Assembly (NCBI GenBank): GCA_013398275.1
Contig: VZSE01012461.1
Span: forward strand, 83,127-147,126
Direction: 5' to 3'
Length of the DNA stretch: 64,000 nucleotides
From: Promerops cafer
Lineage: Eukaryota; Chordata; Aves; Passeriformes; Nectariniidae
Shown here: piece by piece, positions 35,970 through 48,130 of the stretch
Layout of the letters: every line of letters starts with the position of its first letter
Position numbering within the stretch: position 1 is the stretch's first letter
The notes under the pieces: generated by a model
What the model was told of the DNA's origin: nothing
The model's database searches: none
What the model saw: only the letters and a program-made list of their open reading frames with translations
Position numbers and translations under genes: made by a program

Positions 35970-36260
35970 ACTGCCCGACCTCCGCCCGTCCCTGTCCCCA
36001 GCCCATGCCCACAGCTGCCTTCCCCTCCGCACTCAAGCCCGTCTCCTGTCACCGCGCCGCTTGCCTTTATTTGAAGGGCCTCGCCACTGCCTGCCAGCGA
36101 CGAGCCCCTGTCAGTGGTGTCATTCCCCCTGTCAGCGCCCGACCGCCCTGCAGGTGTGAAGACAGGACGGCCCTTTGTGTGTGAGCCTTCCCCAGCTGCC
36201 CCCGCCCCGGCGCTGGGCTCCCTCCGGCCTGTGCGCGTCTCCCCCCGGCTTTTCATCGCC
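35970..36260. promoter_or_regulatory. Orphan CpG-rich patch
   Basis: A moderately CpG-rich segment including TCACCGCGCCGCTTGCC and CAGCGCCCGACCGCCC. Function unknown; possibly an enhancer-associated CpG island. Confidence 0.3.
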
Positions 36261-37599
36261 TCCCCTCTCGCTCTTCACAAAGGGCAGCCCTGTCCTGTGT
36301 GGGAATGCGAGCTCTGGTGGGATGGCGTGTGCTGCACATCACCCACAGATGGGTCTCCCTGGGGCTGGGCTCCCTGCGGTGTGAGGGAAACAGGGAGACA
36401 AGTGAATGTCCAGGGCAAGCCACGATGGGGGATGGGACACAGCCCTGAAAAGCAGGCTCTCAGGGACTCCTGCACACCCCCACACATCCCACCTGTGGCC
36501 ATGCAGCCAGGAGAGGAACGATTTTGGGTGTGCACTGCTCCATCACCCTGCACAGGGAGCAGCCTTGGATACAGCCCACCGTGGTGCTTCTCAGGGTGGA
36601 GAGAAACCTGCTTCTGTGTGGTTTGCTCTTTGCTGAGCTTTGTAGGGCCAAGGGTTCTTACCACCGTGAGGGAGCAAGTCTGACCTCCTCCACTTCACAG
36701 TTTCCAACTCATTCCATTGAGGAATTTCCCCTGGGAAAACAGTGAGGCAGTTGCCATTATGCCCAGTGGGCTGTTCGCCTGCAGGCAACTGGGGTTGGTT
36801 TGCAAAACAGAGAGAGAAAACAGGTTATGTTTGAAATATTTGCAGCTCTTCCTGTAACAACAAAAACTCTGCCCATAGCTTCTGATCTGGCACAGATCAC
36901 AGCCCCCGAGTTTGTTTGGTGGCCTTGAGATTTACACCTGGCCAGTGGGGACAGGCAGGGAGACCTTCAGTCGCAGCAAAGAGCAGAAAGTGTGTTGCCC
37001 TCTCTGCCTGCCCTACTCCAGGCCAGGGATTTTTTTGGGCTCGGGATATCCTGCTCCTTCTGCCCCAGGATAGCAGGTGCTGCCCAACCTCAGCAAATCC
37101 CTCCCTCCTGCCTGCAGGCACAGCTCTGGCACAGGCGGCTGTGCATGTCTCCCAGCTGGGACAACAGACGATGAAAGGTATCAGATCCTCTGAGCAGTGG
37201 GCTCGTGGCCTTGGGTGCTTTGCAAAGCAGCATTTCCCTTCCCCTACTCCAAATCTGCAGCACTTTGGGCACCATTAAATCACAGTGATTTGAAAGTTTG
37301 TTTTGCAGTTCACTGATTCCACACTGAGCTGGCACACACTGGCCAAGTGGCAGCAGGATAAGGGGTACAGGGTTAGGCTGGGAAAGGATTTCTCCATTAT
37401 GCCTTCCCCCTTTCTGAAAACAAACTAGGCAGCTGTGCTCAGTGTGCTGCACTCTCCACTTTCCAAAGCCTTTGCCAGACATTCCCCTGTGACTCCCCTC
37501 TGCAGAGCCTACGCTGCAATTGCTGCCCCTTCCTGTTCTCTGTCCTGCAGACCATTAGCTCCCTCTTCTCTCTCTCTTTTTATTTTTTTCTTCTTCCCT

Positions 37600-38240
37600 T
37601 TTGAACGTATCAGCCTCATGGAATCAAAGAGGCATTTCAGTGACTCAGGCGTTTCCCATTGCCCTATTCCAGCATCCTCTACTCTTAACGCTGAGAGCTT
37701 TTCACGTCCTATTTGGAACTGATAGGAAGCCCTTTCATTGTTTCACTACATGGATATTAACACTGATGAAGGAAATGCTCCATCTGATAACAGAACCGTT
37801 GAAAAGAGCACCATTTCCAAACGAGCAGAATAGGAGACAGTGCATTCCTGCAGCTCTCACCGGCTCAGCACACTTGCCTCAGGCAGCCCCAGCATGCAGG
37901 ACCAGCTCCCCACTACTCATACCTGCAGGCTGGGATCTCACTTCAGGACCTCCAGGAAACTGCTCTTCCCTCCTCACAGCACAGGACAGTGCCCAGGTTT
38001 ATTCCTGAGATCAGCTTGGCATCTTCCAGGCTGTAAGGAAAAGCTACATTTGAGATGCTCTGGCTTGAGTAGCCCAATGGCCAACTGTGAGGTCAGCCTC
38101 TGACTGCAGGGACTCTGTGTCTCAAGGAGTCAAGCAAAAAACAGCATCCTGCCTGGGTGGACATCAACTTGCATTTAAGGCATTCTCTGAGCTGGTGTCC
38201 ATTCTACTTATCAGCTTTTAATTAATTAATCCTGACAGCC
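37600..38240. promoter_or_regulatory. Candidate distal GATA2 enhancer (GATA/E-box cluster)
   Basis: A segment less GC-rich than its surroundings. GATA-type words occur as TATCA at 37609-37613, TGATAG at 37720-37725, the overlapping E-box/GATA word CATCTGATAA at 37781-37790, and CTTATCAG at 38207-38214 beside an ATTAATTAAT run. It lies about 15 kb past the RPN1 poly(A) site, between RPN1 and the presumed GATA2 promoter. The mammalian distal Gata2 enhancer (-77 kb in mouse, about -110 kb in human) also lies on the RPN1 side of this interval. Identity with that enhancer is inferred; single GATA words are common by chance. Confidence 0.3.
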
Positions 38241-38259
38241 CCACCTGGGGACAAAGTTT

Positions 38260-39270
38260 CTTAAATGGAGCTCAGAAGAGACAATAAATCTCTTGAGGGA
38301 TGGCTACAGGGAGAGCCAAAAGCTCCATCTCATGGCCCAGCACTGAATGCAGCATCCCCAGGGGCTTCCCAGACCAACAGCTCTGCCATACCCCAGGGTC
38401 CCCAAAAACAGCACAGGCAGGTGGGCAACTTCTCTCCAGGCCATATCCCAAGTCAAGCACCATGGCAGAGAAATGCCTCTTTCCAGAGTGTTCTGATTGT
38501 TTCAGGACTTTCTGTTCTCCCTGAGACCTCTCCAAAGCTGGCTGGGCAGTGTGGTTTTCTGTCTCTCCTGAAAGTAATTTCCTCTTGCTGTGGCTGCCCT
38601 AATCAATTAGTGACCTCTAAATAGCCTCCCTGATTGCACAGTGACATCCGGAGCACATCATCACTGCCAGTTTCCTCCTCTACCTGGGGAGAGCAGGCTT
38701 TTTCCAGAGCATGGAGGGTGGGTGGGGAGCACCCCTCTGCCCAGCCCTCTTTAATGGGTGACTTTCCACTCTCTGCCCATCTCCTCCCACGCCCATGCAA
38801 CAAGAAATTAAGTTTTCAGCCTTCGATGTTCTGGTAACACAAGGACCACCACAGAAAGATCCCTAAGCTCTACCTGAGCTGCCTTTGGAGTGGTAGTCAC
38901 TCCGACATAATTCCACTGAAAAGCCCATCTATCCCATTTACTCCTGATCATCAGGGTCAGTGCAACCAACCCAGAGGATGCTCCAGTTCCAGAAATGATG
39001 ATGATCAACACAATCTCTGTTATCAGCAAACCTCCCAATTCACTGGACAGGTCAAAAAGAGAATCAGCTTTGGAGGGTCACCCAGCACAGGGACCACAGG
39101 GGAGTCTACAGCCGAGGTCCAGCCTGACCCTACCTGGGACAAGCTTCTTCCCACCTGCTGACACTCCCAATGTCTCAGGCAGGATGGCAATGTGTGGTCA
39201 CCACTGCATGCTTATTGCTGCAGGACAGCCATCACTACCTATCTCTTTCTTCTGCTGACCAAGCAGAGAT
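38260..39270. other. Intergenic, nothing recognised
   Basis: Mixed-composition noncoding DNA; no exon, RNA gene or repeat family seen. Confidence 0.5.
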
Positions 39271-39391
39271 AATTAAATCATAAAGTCAGACAGTATCCCG
39301 AGTTGGAGGTCACCCACAAGAATCATCAAGTCCAAGGCTCTGCACATGACAACCCCAAGAACCCCACCCTGTCCCTGAGAGCACTGTCCTA
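39271..39391 (-). mobile_element. CR1 LINE fragment, reverse orientation
   Basis: A short, old inverted CR1 3' end. The plus strand shows AATTAAATCATAAAGTCAGA (decayed terminal repeat), CCCGAGTTGGAGGTCACCCA, CAAGAATCATCAAGTCCAAG, and CTGCACATGACAACCCCAAG with CCCTGAGAGCACTGTCC. These match the order of phrases in a CR1 subfamily 3' end. About 120 bp remain. Confidence 0.8.
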
Positions 39392-39879
39392 TGTTAAAAA
39401 GCAAAGCATTCATCAAAATAGAGGGAATGGGGTTATCATGGCTGGCTACCACTTTTCTGCCATTTTCCTTTCCCAGCTGATGTGCAGACCCCAAATCTGA
39501 TGGGCCCATTGGACTTTTGCCCTGCACTTATTCAGTAGACGAGCAATTGAGGGCTTTCACTTCTGAGTTACTACAGCAGCCAAGCTGGCTCACAAGCCTG
39601 GAAATATAGGAATTCACAGTTTGTTAAATGTGTGTGTGTAGAAGAGAGATCAGGTCATCTATCAGAATATACATATCTCATTTATCTTTTTTTGAAACCT
39701 CCCTCGCTGGGGTCTTGCCTGGGCCGTGCATCAGGGCTGTTCCACAGAAGCTGCTATTCTGAGGAGCCAAGACACTCAGCAGTTAAAAAATTTCTTATTT
39801 TCTTGTATCTCGCCTCCAAAGGGCTGCCTCTGGCACCACTGGAGGAAGTCACCCAGTGTTCTGTTCTCGTAAACTGCCC

Positions 39880-39910
39880 CTTTGATCAGCCGTGATTTGA
39901 GCGGATCAAA
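39880..39910. promoter_or_regulatory. TCF/LEF-like inverted repeat
   Basis: CTTTGATC at 39880-39887 matches the TCF/LEF consensus, and GATCAAA at 39904-39910 repeats its core in inverted orientation 16 bp later. It sits at the left edge of a CpG-enriched patch. Confidence 0.3.
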
Positions 39911-42819
39911 CAGCTCTGAGGACGTAACCACAAATCCCAGGACGTGCTATGACGGGCAGGGAAGTGGTGTCTCCAGCATGAGTTGGCAGAGCCTTGGCCA
40001 TCACAGTCGGGAAACAGCCCCCGACGCTGACCCAGCCCCAAACCCCCGGCGGGCATCTCCAAGTTGCCACAATGGCCGCAGCCGACGGTCTGGCTGGAGC
40101 AAAACTCCTGGGACGTGGCTCAGCAGGGAAACACTGCTGCCCTTCCAGCACGCCGGGCCACAGTGCTGGCACTGCGCTGCCGAGCCCCAGGCACATGCAG
40201 GGTTTTCTCACCATCCCAGTCAGTGCTGACTGCTCTGTGGCTGCTTCCTTTCGCCCAGCTCCTTCCCCGTCTCTGGGAACTCACACAGCCCTCATACCTG
40301 CTGTCTGAGGCAATCCCCATCCCGGAGCAGCAGAGCCAGCTTGGAGGTATCTGACCCCAATCTGGAAGAAAGCCAGCCACAAGCCTCAGGTAAGTGTCCA
40401 TGCTCATCCTCCTGGGCACACAGAGCAGGGCTTGGGTGGAAAATGAGATTCTCAAAGATCAGGCTGTACCACGACATTGCATCTTTGACATGTTTTTTCC
40501 ATGTATAATAAACAAGGGACAGGACACACAAGCTCAGCACAGAGTTCCTCAGGAGGGACCTGAGTGGTCCCTACAACTGGTCTCCCAATAAAATACTTGG
40601 ATATGCACAAACCACCATGTTCCTTATGTCTTAGAAGTGTGTTGGTCTGGGAGCAGCTGCCCTACAAAGCAATGCCCAACTATTTGGTGCCACAAAGGTG
40701 CAGCCCCATGTAGAATCTCTGCTGGCTAATAAAGGGTTGAGTGCATGTTCTGCTCTTTCCCTCTGTGGTAGCACTAACAAGCCCTTTTCTCTACCAATTC
40801 AGGTCTTTGCACACACATTCTCAGGGGCCTTGAAAAGCCCAGAAAAACAGTGGGGCAGGCACATTGAGCTTACATAACTGATGTGCACAAAAAAGTGCAT
40901 GTAAGATAGTCATGGCTTTTGTGCTCCAAAAAAAGGGAGCAGAGGGTCTGCTGGTGGACTGGATGAGACCAGCCATCACAGGGGACAGAACACAGTGGCC
41001 CTCCAGTCGCCACCCTCCCCTCCATCAAAGGGACACCAGCCTCCACAAATTGCTTGCATCACAAGTCCCCCCTCAGCTACCTTTTGCCAGCTCACATGGC
41101 TGCCAGCTCATGGCTAGCAGCTCATTTGGCTAGGTTTGGTGTTTTTCTTAAATCTCAGCTGCTACAGTCAGCACATTGGTTTGGTTGTGATCCATATTTT
41201 TTACCTAAAAACTTGGGTAATTTTTAGCACTTGGAATTAGAGAGGGGAAAAAATGACTTTCTCTCTCCAAAGCCCAGCAGGCAGATAAAAACAACATCCA
41301 AAATGTTCATTTTGGACAAATTTCTTGATTCTGGTCATTCACACCAGCAACACAGAACAGAGAGATGTTGAACTCACACTGGCAGATGCTTGGGTTAAGC
41401 AGGGAAACAGGGCAAAAAAGGCAAAACCCTACACAAGATAAAGGCACACAAGATATGAGAGAAGGATGGTGCTGGACCAGGCTGAGTAGGAGATAGAGGA
41501 TGAAATTCCTCCATCAGAGGCTTTGTCATGGAGAAGGGTGGCAGCAGATGCCAGGTGGGGATGTGGCATACCCAGGGCTGCCAAAGGCCAGGGACTGGCC
41601 CTAGCAGGCACTTTGCATGGGCCTGCCTTAAGCATATTTCCACAGAGCTGGAGGGAAACCCCAGCTGCAGTCCTCAAAAATAACAAATAATAAAAGTGGC
41701 TGTGAGCAGCAGCAGGGCTGGCAGGAAACATTCCCAGTAGCAGCTGCTTCCTGAGTGCGACATTTATTTGATCCCCTGGCACCATCTGGGCCATGCCCTA
41801 CTCTTTGTTTTCATTAAGAGTTTAGAAAAACAATTCAGCTTTGACTAATTGCTCTTTAAGGTCCCAGGCTCACCCTTTCTCCTCCCCCCACATTTCCTCT
41901 CCCAACCCCTCACGCTCCATCCATGCCCTCCATCCCCTCCAGCCAGCTCTCCCCTTCCATCCATGCCACATAACTCACCTCGGCCCCGTGTTCCCAGACA
42001 TACCTGGTGTCCCCTAGTGCCAGGCAGGACACATCTTCATGTGTTGTCCCCCATGAGCATCATCCTTTATCTGCACAGGCAACACCGGCACAAGCACAGC
42101 AACACACGCCATGGTGTGCCAGGCGAACCTGAAATGTCCTGCTGTGCTGGGTTGGAGGTGTGACCCCCTTGGCAAGGAAGATGAAGTGGGTCAGGAGCAC
42201 CATCAAGGACAACCATGCTGTGAGTGGACACCTCCCAGATCCTGTGGGCTGGGAGCTGCTGGTGCCCTGTCCAGACCCCTCACAGTCCTCTTTCCATCTT
42301 CAACACGAGGATGTTGTCCTGGGGGAAGCAGCCCTACGACCCAGCCCGGAGAGGGAGCCTGTTTTGTTGAATGTGTATTTTCCACCCTGGAATAATGAGA
42401 GAGTAAAAAGTCAAGCCTTGATCTGAAATCCTTGCCACGCTGGGAGGGGGTTGTTATTGCACAGGACTTGCATGTTCCCCCCTCACCCGGTGTCCTCACC
42501 TGATGGCTTTAGCAGGATTCGCAGGGAGGACAAGGAACCAGAGGAATTCCGGCCCCCTGATTACACTTGCTGGGAGGAATTTGCTTTTGCAATATCCCTG
42601 CTGAGTTAACCTAACAAGCATGGAGACGAGCCTTTCTTATTTAATTAGCAGCTCCACCATGAAGTCCCCTTCACAGCACGCACAGGCTGGCTGCCCCCTC
42701 TTCGAGAGCCCTGCCGGTGTTTGTTCCCTCTCCCCTCACCCTTTGCAATCCTCTGCGAAAGCTCAAAGCACTTTTATGCCTTCCTACTCCCACTTTCCGG
42801 TCCTAAAAGGTGTGCTTGG

Positions 42820-43150
42820 GTCGAGGCAGCGGCTCCGTTTCCTTGCTCCTTCCTAACAAGTGCTTCCTGCTCCTCGCTGCCGTGATTATGTGGAGCTCAC
42901 GAAGCGCTGGGATTTCCTCCCCTGGAAGCCCCGCTGGCCCCGCGGTGCTGTGTCGGCCGCTCCTGTCGGAGGGCTGGGTAACTCATTACTCCAGCCCTGC
43001 AATCTCGGCTGGGAAAGCAGCCGCGTGGGAAACCGCAGCCACCAGCCGCGCTCCCGCTTCCTACGGCGGCAGGTTGGCACAGGGCTGATCCCTCTGCAGG
43101 GGGAAACCGGCCGAGGTGGGGGGAACGCGGGGCTGTCTTGGGGAGTTCTC
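42820..43150. promoter_or_regulatory. Orphan CpG-rich patch
   Basis: CpG-enriched segment (GCGGTGCTGTGTCGGCCGC, CGGAGGGC, CCAGCCGCGCTCCCGC). No exon or promoter motif set is convincing beside it. Confidence 0.3.
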
Positions 43151-46100
43151 CTGTCCACTGGGGCTTGCTGCTGGATGGAGGTGGCAGGGACAGGTGGACC
43201 ACGTTCGTTGTGGATCGCTGCGAGTCTCTTCAGAGCCATCAGAGCCCTCAAAGCCCGCAGGCACTCAGGAGATTTGGTGAAGGTCACAGGTGGAGCTTGG
43301 CTTTCAAACAGGGATCAGTCCGGTTCCAGGTGTGCTGTGAAAGGCAGCCAAGGTAGCAGAGATCACTGGTGGGCCAGGCTTACCCTGCCAGAGCAAGGAC
43401 TGCCAAGGAAAACAGTCTGGGGGTTTGCAGGCTAAAGCACTGACCATCTCCAAGGCAGAGCCATGCTGGCAAAACTCTGCAGTGAAGAGACTTGTTTTAT
43501 ACTCCAGGCTAGCTAGGATTATACTGTAATGAGAGTAAACAGAAAAATAGGCTTTCTGGACCTCAAGAATCGTGGTGCTGAAAAAAACTGCGGTGGCTGG
43601 GAATATTGTATTTTCCCCTGCTGTGAGCTGTGGGGTTTCGATAGCTCCAGTTTGCACCCTTAAGCCATGTGGGCATGTGTCAGCTTCAAATAGGTACACC
43701 ACAACCCTCTATCCAAAAAGTTGCCCAGTGAGACTTTCCTTACCACCTGTGCCCACCTGCTTTCCCACTTTGCCAGCTGTGTCAGTCCAGCTCCGAAGCA
43801 GAGGCTCCTGCAGCCATCCCACTGCTCACACTTCCACAGACAGCGCTCAGCTCCTTCCAGAATGGAGATCAACACCGAGACAGAACTCACCTGCATGCTG
43901 AAAGAAAGGACAGGGCAACAGAGAAGCAACGCTGCAAGTAGGTGCAGCAGTGGCTTTGCATGACTGCAGGATGCCAGGAGAAATGAACCAGGACGTGGCC
44001 ACCACATGGACTTTCTGGAGCAAGAGTAAACTCAGATATTAGCCTCTTGCTGAGACTTGAACTCACCCAGTGGGCTGGCAGAGGAGAACAAAGCTGGTAG
44101 CCCTCTTGGAGGTGTGCTGTTGTGCCAGCACAGAGCCCAAACTTGTTTAACTGGTGGATGGATTAATGGAATTGTCTATGAACACAAACAAGGGGGAATC
44201 ACAGGGGTTTAGGAGGAAAGCAAAAGGAATCACAATAATTATTGATCAGTTGAGGTCTTTCTGGCCAAAACACATGCACCTTAACACAGGAAAAAAACCA
44301 AAGTATAAGTGTGGAAGAGGTTTTGGGAGAAAAGTCCAAAGTCTCATCCTCCTGCCTGGACTGCGGGCAGCAGGACAGACAGGAGGTAATGGGGAAAGCT
44401 GGAAGGAACATGGTAACAAGCCCCGCTCTTGGCCATGGCCTAGCTGTGGGCCACATGTGAGTGGAGGAGAGAAAACAACACCGTCCCTTAGGGATGGGTC
44501 TGTTGCCAACTGTTCTGAAACAGCAGCTTGGGTTTGTCCAGAGCCAAAGCCCAGGAGGTGCAGAGGTGCACGTGGAAACGACATCTGTGTGGGCAGTGTG
44601 GATGCAAGGCATGGAGGAGACATGGAGGCTGTTACGAGTCTGAGGTAGGACAGGAGCAACAGGGCACTGCTCATTTCCACCACGGAATGGTCTGAAACAT
44701 GCATGTGCTGTGTCCTATGGCATCCAGCCCGGTGGCAGGCGCTGCTTGGGGTGGAGGCTGTCCCGGCAGGCCGCAGGAAGCGTGACTCGGGTTTCCAGCG
44801 CGAAGGAATGCCGGGCAGCGGCAGCCAGCTTCCTGCTGCATGTTTCCTGCCCCGTCCCTGCCCCCCGCCACGGCCACAGCCTTACTGGAAACTCTGAGCA
44901 CCGCTCAGTGTTCCCAGCCCAGCCACCGGCACTGCCCAGGTGGCAATGGGCTGGTGCGAGCCATGGCCTTGCTCCCACCCTTCCCCTCTGCTTTGTGCTA
45001 CTGCTGGAGCAAAGTGCTTGTGTTCCTTCCACAGGCATATGGAAGAGAATGGGACAGTGAAAGCAGAGGGGAGGAATGGCACAAACCCTGGCTGTGGGAG
45101 ATGACACTGGCACTGGGGCCATGGGGAGTTTCAGCCACTCTGTCCCGCTTGGTGCCTGGGGCCATGGAGAAGCCACTCTCCACAGAGAGCATCCATCAGG
45201 CTCTCCCAGTTTTCAGCTGCATTCGCCAGGCAGAGGGTTCATGCCTGCAGGGTTTGGGCTCACAGAGCTGTGCTGCCTGATAGCAACAGGGTTTTTCATT
45301 CTTTGCCTTCCAACCCTCACTCCCTCCCATCACCAAAGACCCACACCCAGGCTCTCCTCCAAGGAACTGGCTTCATCTCCTCCCTGCCCATTGTACATCT
45401 ATCCTAGCCTGCACCAGCATTTTCTTGCTCTTCAAATCCATCTCCTCTTGTGCAGATTCCTCTGCCAGCCCTGCTCACTGCCACTGGAGCTTGCTGCAAC
45501 CTTCTTGGGACCCACCTTAGCCCCAAAGCTGCTTAGCAACACCATAGATCAAATCTCACCACTTCCAGCCCAGCTCTCTTCACACCATTTGGTCTCACCT
45601 TGACCTTGTTTCTGCAGCACAGACATCTCCCTGTCAGGTTTTCACAGGGTTCTCTCTGCCCAGCTCAAGCCTTATCCCCATTGTCACTCTTCTTCCCACA
45701 GGGCAGCCCTGAGCCTTCTTGCCCTTTTCTCCTTTCACAACATTCTGAGGATGGATAAACTCATCCCACCTGCCTTCTGGGTATCCCCAGCCCTTCCTTC
45801 ACACTATGAACAGGAGTTAGCTCCGCGCTAACACCCCACTGTGGGCATCACACGACAGGTACAGGCCTTCCCCAGGCCAGACAGCAGGCACCGGGAGCAC
45901 CAGGGATGCTGGTCCCCAGGCACACATCAGTCAGTGTCATCTAACTGCCCCTCAGCCAGCTAGGCAGGAGCATCTCACTCTGCACTAGGTAACCACCTAA
46001 TCTCCCCAGAGAGAGCCCTCCAAGGCTGTTCCTGTTCAGGCACTGATAAAAATCTGACCAAGATGTTTTCAACAGTAAGCTGGGAGTGATTACAAAGCAA

Positions 46101-47544
46101 CTGACCCCTACCCTCCAGCTGGGAAAGCTCAGTTTGGAGTTTTCTTTAGAAACATGCGGAATTTTTTTTAAATCATTTTTTAAAATTTTAGTCTCTGGTG
46201 CCAGCATGACTTGTTGTTGGGGTGGTGCCTAATGAGGCTTCCTGGGGCTGGGGGAAGGGAGAGGGATAGACCAGAGGTGAGACAGAGCTCTGCTCTCCTC
46301 CCACCAGCCAAGCACCGTGGTGGCACTTGGTGTGAGGGGAGCAGGGGCTGGACCTGGGTTAATCTCCAGCAAACCCAGGCAACACCTTTGCTCTTGGGAA
46401 GGTGACAGAACTCTGCCCACACTAATGCCCAGGGAGCAGGGTGAAGAAAAATGGGATGGCAGAGTAAAATGAAGCAGTGGCTCCTGCAGATGGTTTTTGC
46501 CTCCTGCTCCCTTTGGGAGCGTGCACAGCACAGCTCCGCTTGCACTCACATCTCAGACAGTAAATAAATCCAACACAGAGACATGGACAGGGCACCCAGC
46601 AGTGCCTGTGGCAGCTCTGCCATGGAGAGGCCAGCAACTGCGTCTGTCATGGCCCATCTTCCTCCAGCAGGCCCTCACATCAACAGTGTTTGCCATTGCC
46701 CCATGCCCGAGTGCCGTGCAAAACATGGCTCTAGTCTCTACCTGCTCCTTCTTGCAGCTGGCAGGGCAAGAGTGCTGTGGGCTGGCTCCCCAGAGGGGAG
46801 AGCCATCCTTGGAGGTTTGCAGGTTTTGACTGAGCAAAGCCAGAGCCAAGCTGATCTAGGACCAGCAAGAGTCCTGCACTCTCAGGCTGGAGCCCTCCAG
46901 GAGTGGCTTCCAGCCAAGGTCTCCAAGACAGATCCCCCTCTCCTGTGGCCACACCAGCTGGGGCACTGCCTGCCCTGGAGCAGCAGACAGAGCTGCTTAC
47001 GTGCTGGATCCCAGACTCACATCAGTGGAGCTCTCCAGGCTTGCCACAGACTTGCACTGCAATAAAATGAATTACACCCCCCAGGTAGCCTTGACCCTCT
47101 TGGCTGTGTAAGGACAACACAAACCCACCAGTGCAGAGACGGGCACTGCCATCAAGGCAGGCAGCACCCAGCAGCAGCCACACGTCTGTGCTGGACATCA
47201 CAAAATCTCCTGGGCCAGGGCTGCACATGCCCATACACACCCAGTCTCAATAACCACCACCCAGCATTTCTTCGCAGCTCGTGGGATTTATATATGCAGT
47301 TATCCATTAATTGAAATAAAAAACACCACAAAAATCCTATTACAGATAAAGCACTTGGCATGAAGGTGAAGGAGATGGCAGTTTTGGCTGGAGGACTTAA
47401 ATACCCTCACTTTATACTGCTGCCAACCCACAGCACAAATGTGTCAGTGCATGAAAACCACTCTGTGAAATTCAACAGGCTCATTAGTCAGAGGAATTAA
47501 GGGTGAAAATTGACCAAAACACTCTGGAAAGTAAATCATGTCAG

Positions 47545-47580
47545 AAAAAAAAAAAAAAAATAAAAAAAAATAAAGGAAAA
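47545..47580. repeat. A-rich run
   Basis: A16 followed by TA9TAAAGGAAAA and a short C run. Simple sequence with no source gene seen. Confidence 0.85.
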
Positions 47581-47739
47581 CCCCCCAAAACTCCTGGATA
47601 AATGTGAGAGTGGCAGCAAGATCCCAAGGAGAACAGAACTAGACAAGCCCTGGGACACAAAGTCCTCCACAAGCTGCTCTGTCACTGCCGCTGCGAGTCT
47701 GGCTCAGCCCTGGGGCTGGACTCAGTGCACCCCACATCT

Positions 47740-48130
47740 GTGTTTGGGCTAAATAAAGTATTTAATTAGCACTGCAACTAGCAAAGAAAGTATCACTACC
47801 TGATCTTGGGGAGCAAGATCCTCGGTATTTTTAAAAACAGCCTCTTTTAATCCCTGGAGCCACAGGGAAATTACAAACCAGTCACTTGATGATCAGAGGA
47901 AAATGAAAAGTCCAACTTCAGTGACAACAAAAATAACACAAAGTCACGAAGTGCAATAAACAGCATGGGGACCAGAAGGCTCTTTAAACAGGTTTTTTAA
48001 TCTCCTCTCCCCTCTGCTCATAATATTGCCTTTATTATTTTCTGATGTGGAACCTGATTCTCACAAGTGCGGTGGATGCTGACAGCAGGGTAATGGAGCA
48101 GCAGCAATTTCTCCTGGGCAGACCTCGGTG
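47740..48130. promoter_or_regulatory. AT-rich candidate noncoding element
   Basis: A 390-bp AT-rich island in GC-richer surroundings, with TAATTAG homeobox-type words, ACTTGATGATCAGAGG, and CTTTATTATTTTCTGATGTG. Its composition resembles developmental noncoding elements, but conservation is untested. Confidence 0.25.

Larger units (their letters stand above)
25940..37560. other. Gene-poor RPN1-GATA2 interval, first part
   Basis: About 11.6 kb with no recognisable exon, RNA gene or transposon. ORFs are numerous but short, overlapping and without domains, as expected in GC-rich noncoding DNA. It contains a T-rich run at 27929-27966, CpG-rich patches at 30.89-31.07, 35.22-35.39 and 35.97-36.26 kb, and an A24 run at 33450. 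Confidence 0.5.
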
